This document shows positions 24,487 to 32,576 of a stretch of 64,000 nucleotides of DNA, one piece after another. Source of the DNA: Rufibacter ruber (GTDB lineage Bacteria > Bacteroidota > Bacteroidia > Cytophagales > Hymenobacteraceae); contig NZ_LRMM01000013.1 of NCBI RefSeq assembly GCF_001647275.1, forward strand, positions 28,764-92,763, written 5' to 3'. The first letter of the stretch is position 1, and every line of letters starts with the position of its first letter. The notes under the pieces are model-generated. The model saw nothing but the letters and a program-made list of their open reading frames with translations, searched no databases and had not been told where the DNA came from. The translations under genes and the position numbers were made by a program.

Positions 24487-25176
24487 TTATTTGCTTCCTT
24501 GAACAACAATGACAAATTCTCCTTTGATAGGTTTAGTGGTAAACGTCTGCACCAGCTCTTCCAGGGTGCCGTTGAGCGTCTCTTCAAACAGCTTGCTGAT
24601 CTCGCGGCTCACTGAGGCCATGCGCTCCGCCCCAAAATACTCCTTAAACTGCTCCAGCGTCTTGAGCACCCGGTGCGGCGACTCATAGAAAATCATGGTG
24701 CGCTCTTCCTGCGCCAGGCTCTGCAGCCGCGTCTGGCGGCCTTTCTTCACGGGCAGAAAGCCTTCAAAGGTGAACCGGTCGGTGCTAAAGCCAGATTTGA
24801 CCAACGCAGGCACAAACGCGGTGGGGCCAGGCAAGCATTCAATCTTGATGCCTTCTTTCACGCATTCGCGCACCAGCAAGAAACCGGGGTCAGAGATGCC
24901 GGGCGTGCCCGCGTCTGAGACCATAGCCATTTTCTCGCCTTTCTTGAGGCGTTCCACCAGATGCGCCACGGCTTTGTGCTCATTGTGCAGGTGGTGGCTG
25001 TGCATGCGCTTCTCAATACCCAAATGATGGAGCAGTTTGCCACTGGTACGGGTATCTTCGGCCAGCACCACGTCTACCTCCTTCAGAATTCTGATGGCGC
25101 GCAGCGTGATGTCTTCCAGGTTGCCAATGGGCGTGGGCACTAAATACAGTACGGTCTCTTCTACAGGTTCGGCCAT
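24487..25176 (-). CDS. rsmI: 16S rRNA (cytidine(1402)-2'-O)-methyltransferase
   Basis: Tetrapyrrole-methylase-fold enzyme that 2'-O-methylates C1402 of 16S rRNA. Signatures are LYLVPTPIGNLEDITLRAIR at the N-terminus, VDVVLAEDTRTSGKLLHHLG, MVSDAGTPGISDPGFLLV and MIFYESPHRVLKTLEQF. 229 residues is normal. It is the first gene of a likely rsmI-lnt unit. The minus strand reads TATCTTTG only 4 nt before the ATG, so the mRNA may be leaderless. Confidence 0.95.
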   Translation of the reverse strand: MAEPVEETVLYLVPTPIGNLEDITLRAIRILKEVDVVLAEDTRTSGKLLHHLGIEKRMHSHHLHNEHKAVAHLVERLKKGEKMAMVSDAGTPGISDPGFLLVRECVKEGIKIECLPGPTAFVPALVKSGFSTDRFTFEGFLPVKKGRQTRLQSLAQEERTMIFYESPHRVLKTLEQFKEYFGAERMASVSREISKLFEETLNGTLEELVQTFTTKPIKGEFVIVVQGSK

Positions 25177-25180
25177 AGGT

Positions 25181-25188
25181 CAAAGATA
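25181..25188 (-). promoter_or_regulatory. TATCTTTG -7 box, 4 nt from the rsmI start
   Basis: Minus strand reads TATCTTTG then ACCT and ATG. Same geometry as at 20613-20620, suggesting leaderless transcription. Confidence 0.5.
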
Positions 25189-25230
25189 CTACATTTTTTA
25201 GTCCTGAGTTCTGAGTCTGGAGTTCTGAGT

Positions 25231-25282
25231 GGCAATGCGTTTTGGGGCTGTTTTCAGAAAAACAGCCCCAAAACGCATTGCC
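25231..25282. repeat. CTGTTTT-family palindrome, copy 14 (extended perfect)
   Basis: Perfect 52-nt palindrome: ggcaatgcgttttggggctg pairs with cagccccaaaacgcattgcc. The inner part is the standard unit and the outer ggcaatg/cattgcc arms extend it beyond the usual 40 nt. Confidence 0.88.
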
Positions 25283-25290
25283 TATTCTTT

Positions 25291-25372
25291 TGTCCTCCTG
25301 AAAGGATCTTGGTTGCGAACGGTAGTTGCGTCTCTTTCCTGCTTTTCTAGTACGCACACAAGATCTTTCCAA
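25291..25372 (-). other. Gap between pterin dehydratase and rsmI: repeats only
   Basis: Besides the 52-nt palindrome and the 88-bp element, this stretch begins with gagttctgagt stutters (25205-25230) like those at 34312-34347. No gene is present. Confidence 0.4.
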
Positions 25373-25379
25373 GATGGCA
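25291..25379. repeat. 88-bp dispersed inverted-repeat element, copy B
   Basis: Arms tgtcctcctgaaaggatctt and agatctttccaagatggca around a centre with gcgaacggtag. Lies 9 nt from palindrome copy 14, upstream of rsmI and beyond the pterin dehydratase stop. Confidence 0.75.
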
Positions 25380-25393
25380 AAGGAGACGGTTAC

Positions 25394-25645
25394 TCAATCA
25401 TTGTTAATGTATTTCTCCGCCACTTCATCAATGCGTTTTGCCAGTTCCCAGTCTTTTTGGGTGACCACGTTGCCGGCGTCATGGGTAGTGAGTTTGATTT
25501 CTACGCGGTTGTAGACGTTGCTCCACCAGGGGTGATGGTTCAGTTCTACGGCTGCGGCGGCTACCGCTGTCATGAATGCGAAGGCCTGCTGGAAGTCTTT
25601 GAAGATGAAGCTCCGGGTGAGGGCGTTTTCTTGTTCAATCCACAT
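25394..25645 (-). CDS. 4a-hydroxytetrahydrobiopterin dehydratase, 83 aa
   Basis: Pterin-4a-carbinolamine dehydratase family, which recycles the pterin cofactor of aromatic hydroxylases. Start at ATG 25645 (MWIEQENALTRSFIFKDF). Signature residues are in AVELNHHPWWSNVYNRVEIK (the His-His-Pro active-site segment) and VTQKDWELAKRIDEVA. The protein is slightly shorter than most family members at the N-terminus, but the domain is complete. No phenylalanine hydroxylase gene is adjacent. A palindrome lies 27 nt upstream of the start. Confidence 0.92.
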   Translation of the reverse strand: MWIEQENALTRSFIFKDFQQAFAFMTAVAAAAVELNHHPWWSNVYNRVEIKLTTHDAGNVVTQKDWELAKRIDEVAEKYINND

Positions 25646-25671
25646 GGTTCTGTAAAGGGTTACGGCAACTA

Positions 25672-25713
25672 CTGTTTTTGGCCTGTTTTCAGAAAAGTAG
25701 GCCAAAAACGCAG
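25672..25713. repeat. CTGTTTT palindrome, copy 15
   Basis: ctgtttttggcctgttttca faces gaaaagtaggccaaaaacgcag. Lies 27 nt upstream of the pterin dehydratase start, in a divergent region with the SDR gene. Confidence 0.8.
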
Positions 25714-25844
25714 CACTTCCTGAATGGGGCTCGTATTCTTTTATTCCATCGACCAGGGGCGGAAGGCAAAAGTCAGTATCTGTTTGTGCTTCCCCTTTTA
25801 GGAATACATGAACTACTAAGAACAACCAACTAACAACTACAGAG

Positions 25845-26705
25845 ATGGCAGAAGAACAGAAACCCAAGGAAGTGCCAGACCAGCACCAGAAGCACCAGCC
25901 CGGCGACGAGCACAAGATGACCCCAGAGCCCATTGTGATCAGAGACGGCTACAAGGGCAGCGACAAACTCAAAGGCAAGAAAGCCCTCATCACCGGCGGC
26001 GACAGCGGCATTGGCCGGGCGGTGGCGGTGCATTTCGCCCGGGAGGGCGCAGACGTGGCCATTGTCTACCTTAATGAAGACAAAGACGCCCAGGAAACCA
26101 AGGAGATGGTAGAGAAGGAGGGCCGCCAATGCGTGCTCATCTCCGGTGACCTGCGCGAGGAGAAATTCTGCGTGGAGGCGGTGAAGAAAGCCGTGGCTGA
26201 ACTGGGCGGGCTCAACATTCTGGTGAACAACGCCGCCGAGCAGCACGAGAAAAATGATCTGCGCGAAATCACCTCTGAGCAGCTGGAGAAGACGTTCAAG
26301 ACCAACATCTTCGCGTATTTTTACGTGGCGCAGGCGGCACTGGACCATCTGCAGAAAGGCGACTGCATTGTCAACACCACCTCCATTACCTCGTACCGCG
26401 GTTCCAGCCATTTAATGGACTACTCGGCCACCAAAGGCGCCATTACTGCGTTTACCCGCTCATTATCGGCGAATCTGGCGGAGAAGGGAATCAGGGTGAA
26501 TGCCGTGGCGCCAGGCCCCATCTGGACGCCCTTGATTCCCGCCACGCTGGAAGAAGTAGGTGACTTTGGCAAAGACCAGCCCATGGGCCGGTTGGGTCAG
26601 CCGTCTGAGGTGGCGCCGGCTTATGTGTTCCTAGCCTGTGAAGACGCCTCTTACATTACGGGGCAGACCATTCACGTGAACGGCGGCGAGCAGATTGGCG
26701 GCTAG
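25845..26705 (+). CDS. SDR family oxidoreductase with hydrophilic N-terminal extension, 286 aa
   Basis: NAD(P)-dependent short-chain dehydrogenase. A charged extension of about 40 residues (EVPDQHQKHQPGDEHK) precedes the Rossmann fold: ALITGGDSGIGRAVAV (cofactor loop, residues 48-62), NNAAEQ, and the catalytic YSATKGAI (Y193, K197). This extended type, related to the YhdF/YghA group, is often a general-stress aldehyde or ketone reductase. The two following genes encode small very hydrophilic proteins in the same direction, which supports a stress-response operon. Confidence 0.9.
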   Translation: MAEEQKPKEVPDQHQKHQPGDEHKMTPEPIVIRDGYKGSDKLKGKKALITGGDSGIGRAVAVHFAREGADVAIVYLNEDKDAQETKEMVEKEGRQCVLISGDLREEKFCVEAVKKAVAELGGLNILVNNAAEQHEKNDLREITSEQLEKTFKTNIFAYFYVAQAALDHLQKGDCIVNTTSITSYRGSSHLMDYSATKGAITAFTRSLSANLAEKGIRVNAVAPGPIWTPLIPATLEEVGDFGKDQPMGRLGQPSEVAPAYVFLACEDASYITGQTIHVNGGEQIGG

Positions 26706-26770
26706 GGCCTCAACCTTTCCACGTGGAAACCAGTAAACGGTAAGACCAATTCACCTAAACACAAGCGCCT

Positions 26771-27058
26771 ATGGCAACTGAAGATAAAAACCACCCCAAC
26801 GGGCATGACCGCCCCGTGCGCGTGATTGACGATACGGCGAGCAACATGGAAGACATGATGGCCGGCCACATCATTCCGGGCGCAGACGCCCCTAAGAATG
26901 AGGCCCAGCGCGGCGGCTTCGGGAACCGCGACGGCAAGTCTGGCTACGGCACTGACTCCTCAGACGGCCCAACCGGCGTATCAGTGAACGAAGATGCTGA
27001 CGCGACTGAGCATCCGAAAGACAACATGCGTACCGAGGACGAAGGCCGCGGTACGTGA
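26771..27058 (+). CDS. Small hydrophilic protein, 95 aa
   Basis: Highly charged, glycine- and aspartate-rich protein with no signal peptide or membrane segment (MATEDKNHPNGHDRPVRVID, FGNRDGKSGYGTDSSDGPTG). It looks intrinsically disordered, as many desiccation or stress proteins are. Located 65 nt after the SDR gene and 56 nt before a second such protein. Family not recognised; the role is inferred from composition and context only. Confidence 0.7.
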   Translation: MATEDKNHPNGHDRPVRVIDDTASNMEDMMAGHIIPGADAPKNEAQRGGFGNRDGKSGYGTDSSDGPTGVSVNEDADATEHPKDNMRTEDEGRGT

Positions 27059-27114
27059 TCCAGGCCCTAAGGCCGATTGTTTAATGTTGAACCAAACCAG
27101 AAAAGGAGGACACC

Positions 27115-27357
27115 ATGCCCTATAAGAGCGATAACAGCAGCCACCAAGGCTCAGAAAACAAAGGCGCCCCATCTAACCGCGGCATCAGCAAAGCCGGCGT
27201 GAAAAGCCCCGGCGATCCAGATGAAATCCAACGGGCCGAGGATCTTGTGGCCAAGCACTTAGATGACCAGGAGCGTCCAGTGCCAGAAGCCCGTACGCAC
27301 CCAAACCGCAACACAGACAAGCAAGACATTGACAAGCCCAGCTACGGCGGGTCTTGA
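27115..27357 (+). CDS. Small hydrophilic protein, 80 aa
   Basis: Another disordered-looking, charged protein (MPYKSDNSSHQGSENKGAPS, DEIQRAEDLVAKHLDDQERP). It has an excellent ribosome-binding site, AGGAGG 5 nt before the ATG, suggesting high expression. A clean terminator follows at 27373. It probably belongs to the SDR stress operon. Function unknown. Confidence 0.75.
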   Translation: MPYKSDNSSHQGSENKGAPSNRGISKAGVKSPGDPDEIQRAEDLVAKHLDDQERPVPEARTHPNRNTDKQDIDKPSYGGS

Positions 27358-27372
27358 TAAACAAAGTCTTCA

Positions 27373-27413
27373 CAAAAAAGCACCTTCTTCCCTACAAGAA
27401 GGTGCTTTTTTGT
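27373..27413 (+). terminator. Intrinsic terminator of the SDR operon
   Basis: Stem aaaaaagcaccttctt / aagaaggtgctttttt with a 6-nt loop and T run. Immediately followed by palindrome copy 16. Confidence 0.88.
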
Positions 27414-27415
27414 GT

Positions 27416-27455
27416 CTGTTTCTGACCTGTTTTCAGAAAAACAGGCCAAAAACAG
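27416..27455. repeat. CTGTTTT palindrome, copy 16
   Basis: ctgtttctgacctgttttca and gaaaaacaggccaaaaacag, two mismatches. Sits 4 nt beyond a complete intrinsic terminator. Confidence 0.82.
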
Positions 27456-27533
27456 GAACGGGTAACGCATGAGGTTTTTTCCTTTCTTTTAAGGAAAGAG
27501 TTTGCTATAAAGGAATAGCCCCTTATCTGCTCC

Positions 27534-27622
27534 TGTCATCTTGAAAAGATCTTGGCGGCAACGGCAGTAGCGGTGAAGGAAAGGCTATTACCGTTCGCCA
27601 CCAAGGTTCTTCCAGAATGACA
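27534..27622. repeat. 88-bp dispersed inverted-repeat element, copy C
   Basis: Arms tgtcatcttgaaaagatctt and aaggttcttccagaatgaca around a centre with ggcaacggcagtag and its near-complement ctattaccgttcgcc. Third copy of the element in the window. Confidence 0.78.
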
Positions 27623-27675
27623 ACACTGTTATTCCCGCCCATGTACCTGGAAAGAAGCAGAAGGCCTAAGCCTCA

Positions 27676-27714
27676 CTTTTCCGGGCTGTTTTGACAAAAA
27701 CAGCCCGGAAACAG
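27676..27714. repeat. CTGTTTT palindrome, copy 17 (CCGGG subtype)
   Basis: ttttccgggctgttttgac and aaaaacagcccggaaacag. Same subtype as the two copies that bracket the PD-(D/E)XK gene. Confidence 0.82.
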
Positions 27715-27767
27715 AAAGTATCTCTACAGCTTCCAATCTCTTAATTTCAAAAACCAGAAATCACCCC

Positions 27768-28463
27768 ATGGCCCGCTACGCCCTCACAGACATCCACGGC
27801 TGCCTCAAGACCTTTCAGATGATGGTAGAAGAAATCCTTCGGCTGCAGCCGAACGACCACCTGTACCTGCTGGGCGATTACATCAACAAAGGTCCGGACA
27901 GCAAAGGGGTACTGGACTACATCTTCTCGCTGCAGCGGCAGGGCTACCAGCTCACCTGCCTGCGCGGCAACCATGACCAGCTGCTGCTAGACGCGGTAGA
28001 CCAAGGCGAGCAGGCCGTCTGGCTCACACCCGAAGACAAGCAGAAAACGCTGGAGAACTTTGGGGTAGGGCAGTTCAGCCAGATACCGGCTCAGTACCTC
28101 AGCTTTGTGCGGAACCTACCGGTGTTGGTGGTGCTGGAAGACTATGTACTGGTGCACGCGGGGCTGGATTTCTCATTGCCCAACCTCTTGGCCACAGAGA
28201 ACTACACGCTCATGAACATCAAGCGCATGCAGCCTTCGGCGCAGAAACTGAGCGGCAGAACGCTGGTGCACGGGCACCTGCCGGTGCCTAAAGCCACCAT
28301 TGAGAAAGCAGTGAAGAAAAAAAAGGCAGCCATCAATTTAGACGCGGGGTGTGTGTACTACAAAAATGAGGAGTTTGGGCAGCTCTGCGGCTTTAACTTA
28401 GACACTTGGCAACTCTACTGGCTGCCCAACCAAGACACGCCATACTTTATTAAAGTTAAATAG
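27768..28463 (+). CDS. Metallophosphoesterase (PP1/ApaH-like), 231 aa
   Basis: Calcineurin-like phosphoesterase with all canonical motifs: YALTDIHGC (D8, H10), LYLLGDYINKGPDSKG, CLRGNHDQ, VLVHAGLDF and LVHGHLP. The GDYINKGPDS form is typical of bacterial PP1-like Ser/Thr phosphatases and ApaH-type nucleotide hydrolases. Cytoplasmic. Its substrate, phosphoprotein or dinucleoside polyphosphate, cannot be settled from sequence. Confidence 0.9.
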   Translation: MARYALTDIHGCLKTFQMMVEEILRLQPNDHLYLLGDYINKGPDSKGVLDYIFSLQRQGYQLTCLRGNHDQLLLDAVDQGEQAVWLTPEDKQKTLENFGVGQFSQIPAQYLSFVRNLPVLVVLEDYVLVHAGLDFSLPNLLATENYTLMNIKRMQPSAQKLSGRTLVHGHLPVPKATIEKAVKKKKAAINLDAGCVYYKNEEFGQLCGFNLDTWQLYWLPNQDTPYFIKVK

Positions 28464-28940
28464 ATCTCCGTCACCTCCAATGGATTACCTAAAATATAGT
28501 TTTACCTATATTCAATGTATAGACTTTAATTGAAGCAATTTCTATTTTTTTAAATCAATAATTTTCTTTCTCCTCCAGTTATCTCTTCAAAAACATTCAA
28601 TAAATTGAATATAAATATCTCCTTGCAAAATCAATCTTTTCTTCATTCCTTTCGGATCAACTACTTTTTCATGTAGGAAAACACTACTAAATTCAACTTT
28701 TATTTACTTGTCTTTCAACTGCTTAATGATTTAGAATGAATTAGCTCTATTTTTTATTCGAAAATCATAAAACTAAATTAATTACCCTTACGTAATGCCT
28801 CCCAGTTATATTAATTATAGCTAATATGTCATATTACAACTAAGGTAATTACTACAGGTATTTACCTATAAATTAGTATTGCCCCTTACCACCTAAATTT
28901 AAATTTTTGCAGGCTTTTTATATTTTTCAATAAAATCTTC
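28464..28940. other. AT-rich intergenic region (477 nt)
   Basis: Strikingly AT-rich against the surrounding DNA, with long A/T runs (tctatttttttaaatcaata) and no ORF. It precedes the T9SS-exported protein gene and probably holds its promoter and a long leader, or marks the edge of acquired DNA. No repeat family of the window occurs here. Confidence 0.6.
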
Positions 28941-31133
28941 ATGAAACAGTTTTTACGCTACGCAAAGTTGAGGGCCGATAGGGGAGATCGTAAGATTCTA
29001 TTTCTTTTAGCAGTGAGTTTTTTTCTGGCTTTTGACCTTTATGCCCAGGTTGCCAGCCTCCCTACTGCGCATGGCGGCCCCTGGCAGAGCGGTTTGCCTA
29101 CAGGCTGGGTACAAAAAGGACTGGGCAGAGACAACCTCTCTAACTATGGTGACAATGCGGGCAATTCAGCGTCTTTTGACACCACCGGAGACAGTTTAGT
29201 CATACATTTTGACAGGGCTGCAGGCCAACTGAACTATAATTTAAGGGCTAGCGCGGGCTTGTCTACAGGGATATTCAACGTGCTCCAATCAGCAGACGGC
29301 AAAAACTACACTTCTGTTGAGGAATTCACCGGGAACGAGCTGACTACATCTGCCAAGGCTTTCAGCAGCTCCCTTGCCCCCACCACAAGGCATGTTAAGT
29401 TTCTGTATGAAATAAAAGCAGGTTCCACCATTGTCAATCTTGATGCCGTCAGTATCACTACGCCCAACCCTGAAATCAGCGTAGAACAAAACGGCACCGT
29501 TTACGGGGGAATAATCACCACAACGCCATACAGCTTTGGCAGTCCCAATATTTTCACAACTGTAGAGGCGGTGTTCAAAATCAAGAATACCGGCTCTGGG
29601 CCGCTTGCCATCACTTCTATTACCCTGAGTGGAGGCGCTGCAGATCAGTACAGAATTATTTCTCAACCCGCCGCTTCTGTTCCCGGCAACGGGGAGACAA
29701 CTTTTACGGTTGCCTTTACCCCCACTTCGGCAACCGTTCCCACCAAAGAGGCAGTGATCACCATTGCCAATAATGATGCAGATGAACCCTCTTATGTACT
29801 TAACCTGACAGGGACTGCCATCTCACCTATTACAGAACTTTACTATCCAGACGGCTTTGCAGGAGAATCTATCTCCATTTTTGGAACTGATCTTGGCCAG
29901 GTAACCACTGTTGCATTCAACGGGGTAGAGGCAGAGATTGTCTCTGTGTCTGAAACAGAGGTGGTGGCCATAGTGCCAGAGGGCGCTACCACAGGCAGAG
30001 TAACCGTTTTCCCTAGCAGAGGGGCCGTGGCCACCAGCCCGGAAGAATTCATCATTTGGAACAATGCCCCACCCGTGGTTACATCCTTTGATTACCAGGC
30101 TGGCGGTATAGGAACCACCCTCACTCTAACTGGGGAGAATTTCACGTCCTACTTCGGCATGTATTTTCTAGACGCAAACGGGAATCAGATCTTCTCAAAC
30201 AGTATAGAATTTATTAGTCCTACAGAAGTAAGAGGCGTAGTACCCCCTGGGGCAGTCACAGGCAAAGTGTACATCAATGATATTCTGGGCCTGGCAGAAT
30301 CCCCCTCTGATTTTACAGTGTCCAGCATCACTGCTGCCAATCCTAACGGAGGCCCCATTGGCACCCCGGTAACGGTAGAAGGGGTGGGCATTGCGGGGAA
30401 CATAGCTTCAGTCACCATTAACGGGAAAAATGCTTTTATCACCCCCACCAGTAACGGTTTCACCACAGAAGTCCCCTTAGGGGCCACAGAGGGCGAGGGG
30501 GAGATTGTGGCATTCACGGCAGGAGGGGGCAGCACCTCTTTCCCCTTCTTTGTTGAGAACACCCTGCCCGTAGAACTAGTCAAATTTGAGGCCACCTCTT
30601 CTGCCAACGGCACAGCCCTCATCTGGCAGACGGCCACTGAGTTGAACAATGACTATTTTGAGGTGCAGTCAACCACTGATTTACGGCAAGGCAATTTCAG
30701 CACGTTGGCTCGTATCAGCAGCAAAGTCACCACCAGCGCCGTGCTTACAGACTATTCTTATCTAGATATCGCTCCCGCAAAGGGGGCAGTCACCTATTAC
30801 AGACTAAAGCAGGTTGATATAGACGGCGGAAGTGAATACAGCAAGGTCATTGCAGTAGAGGCGAAAGGCCTGGTGAAAGCCAACGCTGCCAAGGTGTACC
30901 CCAACCCCTTCACAAAAACCCTTACAGTAGAACTTGACGCAGAAGAAAATGATCTTATCTCATTCTCCCTTTCAAATTTTACGGGTCAAAAACTGATAAA
31001 GAAGAATATCCAGGTCAGAAGCCGCACGAACAAAATAGAGCTACCCATTGATGCGAACATAGCCCCCGGTCTATATTTTGTCACGGTAGAGCTAAACGGG
31101 CATAAAACAAACCACCGGTTAATCAAAGAATAA
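28941..31133 (+). CDS. T9SS-exported protein with TIG repeats, 730 aa
   Basis: Large secreted protein. A signal peptide near residues 18-36 (ILFLLAVSFFLAFDLYAQ) precedes a choice-of-anchor-like domain (FDTTGDSLVIHFDRAAGQ), an ASPM/Hydin-like domain around 200-295 (FKIKNTGSGPLAITSITLSG), and two or three IPT/TIG immunoglobulin-like repeats around 296-540 (GESISIFGTDLGQVTTVAFN, GIGTTLTLTGENFTSYFGM). A type IX secretion C-terminal sorting domain closes it: KVYPNPFTKTLTVEL, LSNFTGQKLIKKN and IAPGLYFVTVELNGHKTNHR. It is therefore expected on the cell surface or released. No enzymatic domain is visible; adhesion or matrix roles are guesses. Codon composition is more AT-rich than its neighbours. Confidence 0.88.
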   Translation: MKQFLRYAKLRADRGDRKILFLLAVSFFLAFDLYAQVASLPTAHGGPWQSGLPTGWVQKGLGRDNLSNYGDNAGNSASFDTTGDSLVIHFDRAAGQLNYNLRASAGLSTGIFNVLQSADGKNYTSVEEFTGNELTTSAKAFSSSLAPTTRHVKFLYEIKAGSTIVNLDAVSITTPNPEISVEQNGTVYGGIITTTPYSFGSPNIFTTVEAVFKIKNTGSGPLAITSITLSGGAADQYRIISQPAASVPGNGETTFTVAFTPTSATVPTKEAVITIANNDADEPSYVLNLTGTAISPITELYYPDGFAGESISIFGTDLGQVTTVAFNGVEAEIVSVSETEVVAIVPEGATTGRVTVFPSRGAVATSPEEFIIWNNAPPVVTSFDYQAGGIGTTLTLTGENFTSYFGMYFLDANGNQIFSNSIEFISPTEVRGVVPPGAVTGKVYINDILGLAESPSDFTVSSITAANPNGGPIGTPVTVEGVGIAGNIASVTINGKNAFITPTSNGFTTEVPLGATEGEGEIVAFTAGGGSTSFPFFVENTLPVELVKFEATSSANGTALIWQTATELNNDYFEVQSTTDLRQGNFSTLARISSKVTTSAVLTDYSYLDIAPAKGAVTYYRLKQVDIDGGSEYSKVIAVEAKGLVKANAAKVYPNPFTKTLTVELDAEENDLISFSLSNFTGQKLIKKNIQVRSRTNKIELPIDANIAPGLYFVTVELNGHKTNHRLIKE

Positions 31134-31156
31134 GATTTGCCCATCCCCCGTAAAGG

Positions 31157-31183
31157 AGCCCTGGAACACCAGGGCTTTTTTTA
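31157..31183 (+). terminator. Intrinsic terminator after the T9SS protein gene
   Basis: Stem agccctgg / ccagggct, loop aaca, followed by TTTTTT. 23 nt after the stop codon. Confidence 0.85.
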
Positions 31184-31232
31184 TGCCCGCAGGTATTTCT
31201 GTACCCACAGAGGCAAGCTGCCTTTACAAATC

Positions 31233-31264
31233 ATTGGTAATTTGCTGCATTGGCTGTACTTTTG
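31233..31264 (+). promoter_or_regulatory. Probable glyA promoter
   Basis: TACTTTTG at 31257-31264 matches TAnnTTTG, with ATTG at 31233-31236 as a -33 candidate 20 nt upstream. It lies 22 nt before the glyA ATG and after the terminator of the preceding gene. Confidence 0.45.
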
Positions 31265-31286
31265 GGCACCCACTAAAATCAAACGC

Positions 31287-32561
31287 ATGCAACGCGATTC
31301 CCAAATCTTTGACCTTATCCAGAAAGAGCACCAGCGCCAGCTGCATGGCTTAGAACTCATAGCCTCTGAGAACTTTGTTTCTGAGCAGGTAATGCAGGCC
31401 ATGGGCAGCGTGTTAACCAATAAATATGCTGAGGGTCTACCCGGCAAGCGCTACTACGGCGGCTGCGAGGTGGTTGACCAGGCAGAGCAACTGGCTATTG
31501 ACCGCGCCAAAGAACTGTTCAAGGTAGAATGGGTGAACGTGCAGCCGCACTCCGGGGCACAGGCCAACGCAGCGGTAATGCTGGCGGTGCTGAACCCAGG
31601 TGATAAAATTTTAGGCTTTGACCTGTCGCACGGCGGTCACCTGACCCACGGCTCCCCCGTGAACTTCTCCGGCAAACTGTACCAGCCGGTGTTTTACGGA
31701 GTGGAACCAGAGACGGGTGAGATTGATTTCAACAAGATCAGAGAGGTAGCCGGGCGTGAAAAACCCAAATTGATCATCTGCGGCGCCTCTGCCTACTCCC
31801 GTGATTGGGACTACAAAGCCCTGCGCGAAGCCGCTGATGCCGTTGGCGCACTGCTGTTGGCCGACATCTCCCACCCAGCCGGCTTGATTGCCACCGGTCT
31901 GTTGAATGATCCGTTTGAGCACTGCCACATTGTGACCACTACCACTCACAAAACCCTGCGGGGCCCGCGCGGCGGAATGATCATGATGCGCAAAGACTTT
32001 GAAAACCCGTTCGGGCTGAAAACGCCAAAAGGCGAAGTGAGAATGATGTCTTCTCTGCTGGACGGCGGTGTGTTCCCGGGTACGCAGGGCGGGCCGCTGG
32101 AGCACGTGATTGCCGCCAAGGCCGTGGCGTTCTTTGAAGCCTTGTCCCCTTCTTACAAAGAATACACGCAACAGGTGCAGAAAAACGCCCAGATGCTGGC
32201 CAAAGGCTTTGTAAACAGAGGCTATAAACTGATTTCGGGCGGAACGGCCAACCACCTGATGCTGATTGACCTGCGGTCAAAAGACCTCACGGGCAAACTG
32301 GCAGAGAACACCTTGATCAAAGCAGACATCACCATCAACAAAAACATGGTGCCGTTTGATGACAAGTCGCCATTTGTAACCTCCGGAATCCGGATTGGCT
32401 CTGCCGCCGTAACTACCCGGGGGCTGAAGGAGCAGGACATGGACCGCATTGTAGACTACATTGACCGCGTGCTCATGAACCATGACAATGACACCGTCAT
32501 CACCCAGACCAGAAACGAAATCAACAACTGGATGGAACAGTTCCCGTTGTTCAGCTACTAA
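31287..32561 (+). CDS. glyA: Serine hydroxymethyltransferase, 424 aa
   Basis: PLP enzyme interconverting serine and glycine with tetrahydrofolate. Family signatures: [40 protein letters not shown], and the PLP-lysine segment [14 protein letters not shown] (K222). The ATG at 31287 is chosen because it gives the usual N-terminus [19 protein letters not shown]; the open frame further upstream runs through the terminator at 31157. First gene of a glyA-tatC-rpiB operon with 15-nt spacings. Confidence 0.96.
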   Translation: MQRDSQIFDLIQKEHQRQLHGLELIASENFVSEQVMQAMGSVLTNKYAEGLPGKRYYGGCEVVDQAEQLAIDRAKELFKVEWVNVQPHSGAQANAAVMLAVLNPGDKILGFDLSHGGHLTHGSPVNFSGKLYQPVFYGVEPETGEIDFNKIREVAGREKPKLIICGASAYSRDWDYKALREAADAVGALLLADISHPAGLIATGLLNDPFEHCHIVTTTTHKTLRGPRGGMIMMRKDFENPFGLKTPKGEVRMMSSLLDGGVFPGTQGGPLEHVIAAKAVAFFEALSPSYKEYTQQVQKNAQMLAKGFVNRGYKLISGGTANHLMLIDLRSKDLTGKLAENTLIKADITINKNMVPFDDKSPFVTSGIRIGSAAVTTRGLKEQDMDRIVDYIDRVLMNHDNDTVITQTRNEINNWMEQFPLFSY

Positions 32562-32576
32562 GCATTACTCAACTAA

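Larger units (their letters stand above)
27358..27767. other. Intergenic region with terminator and three repeats (410 nt)
   Basis: No gene. Order: terminator, CTGTTTT palindrome, 88-bp element copy C, CTGTTTT palindrome, then 54 nt to the phosphoesterase start. Confidence 0.6.
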
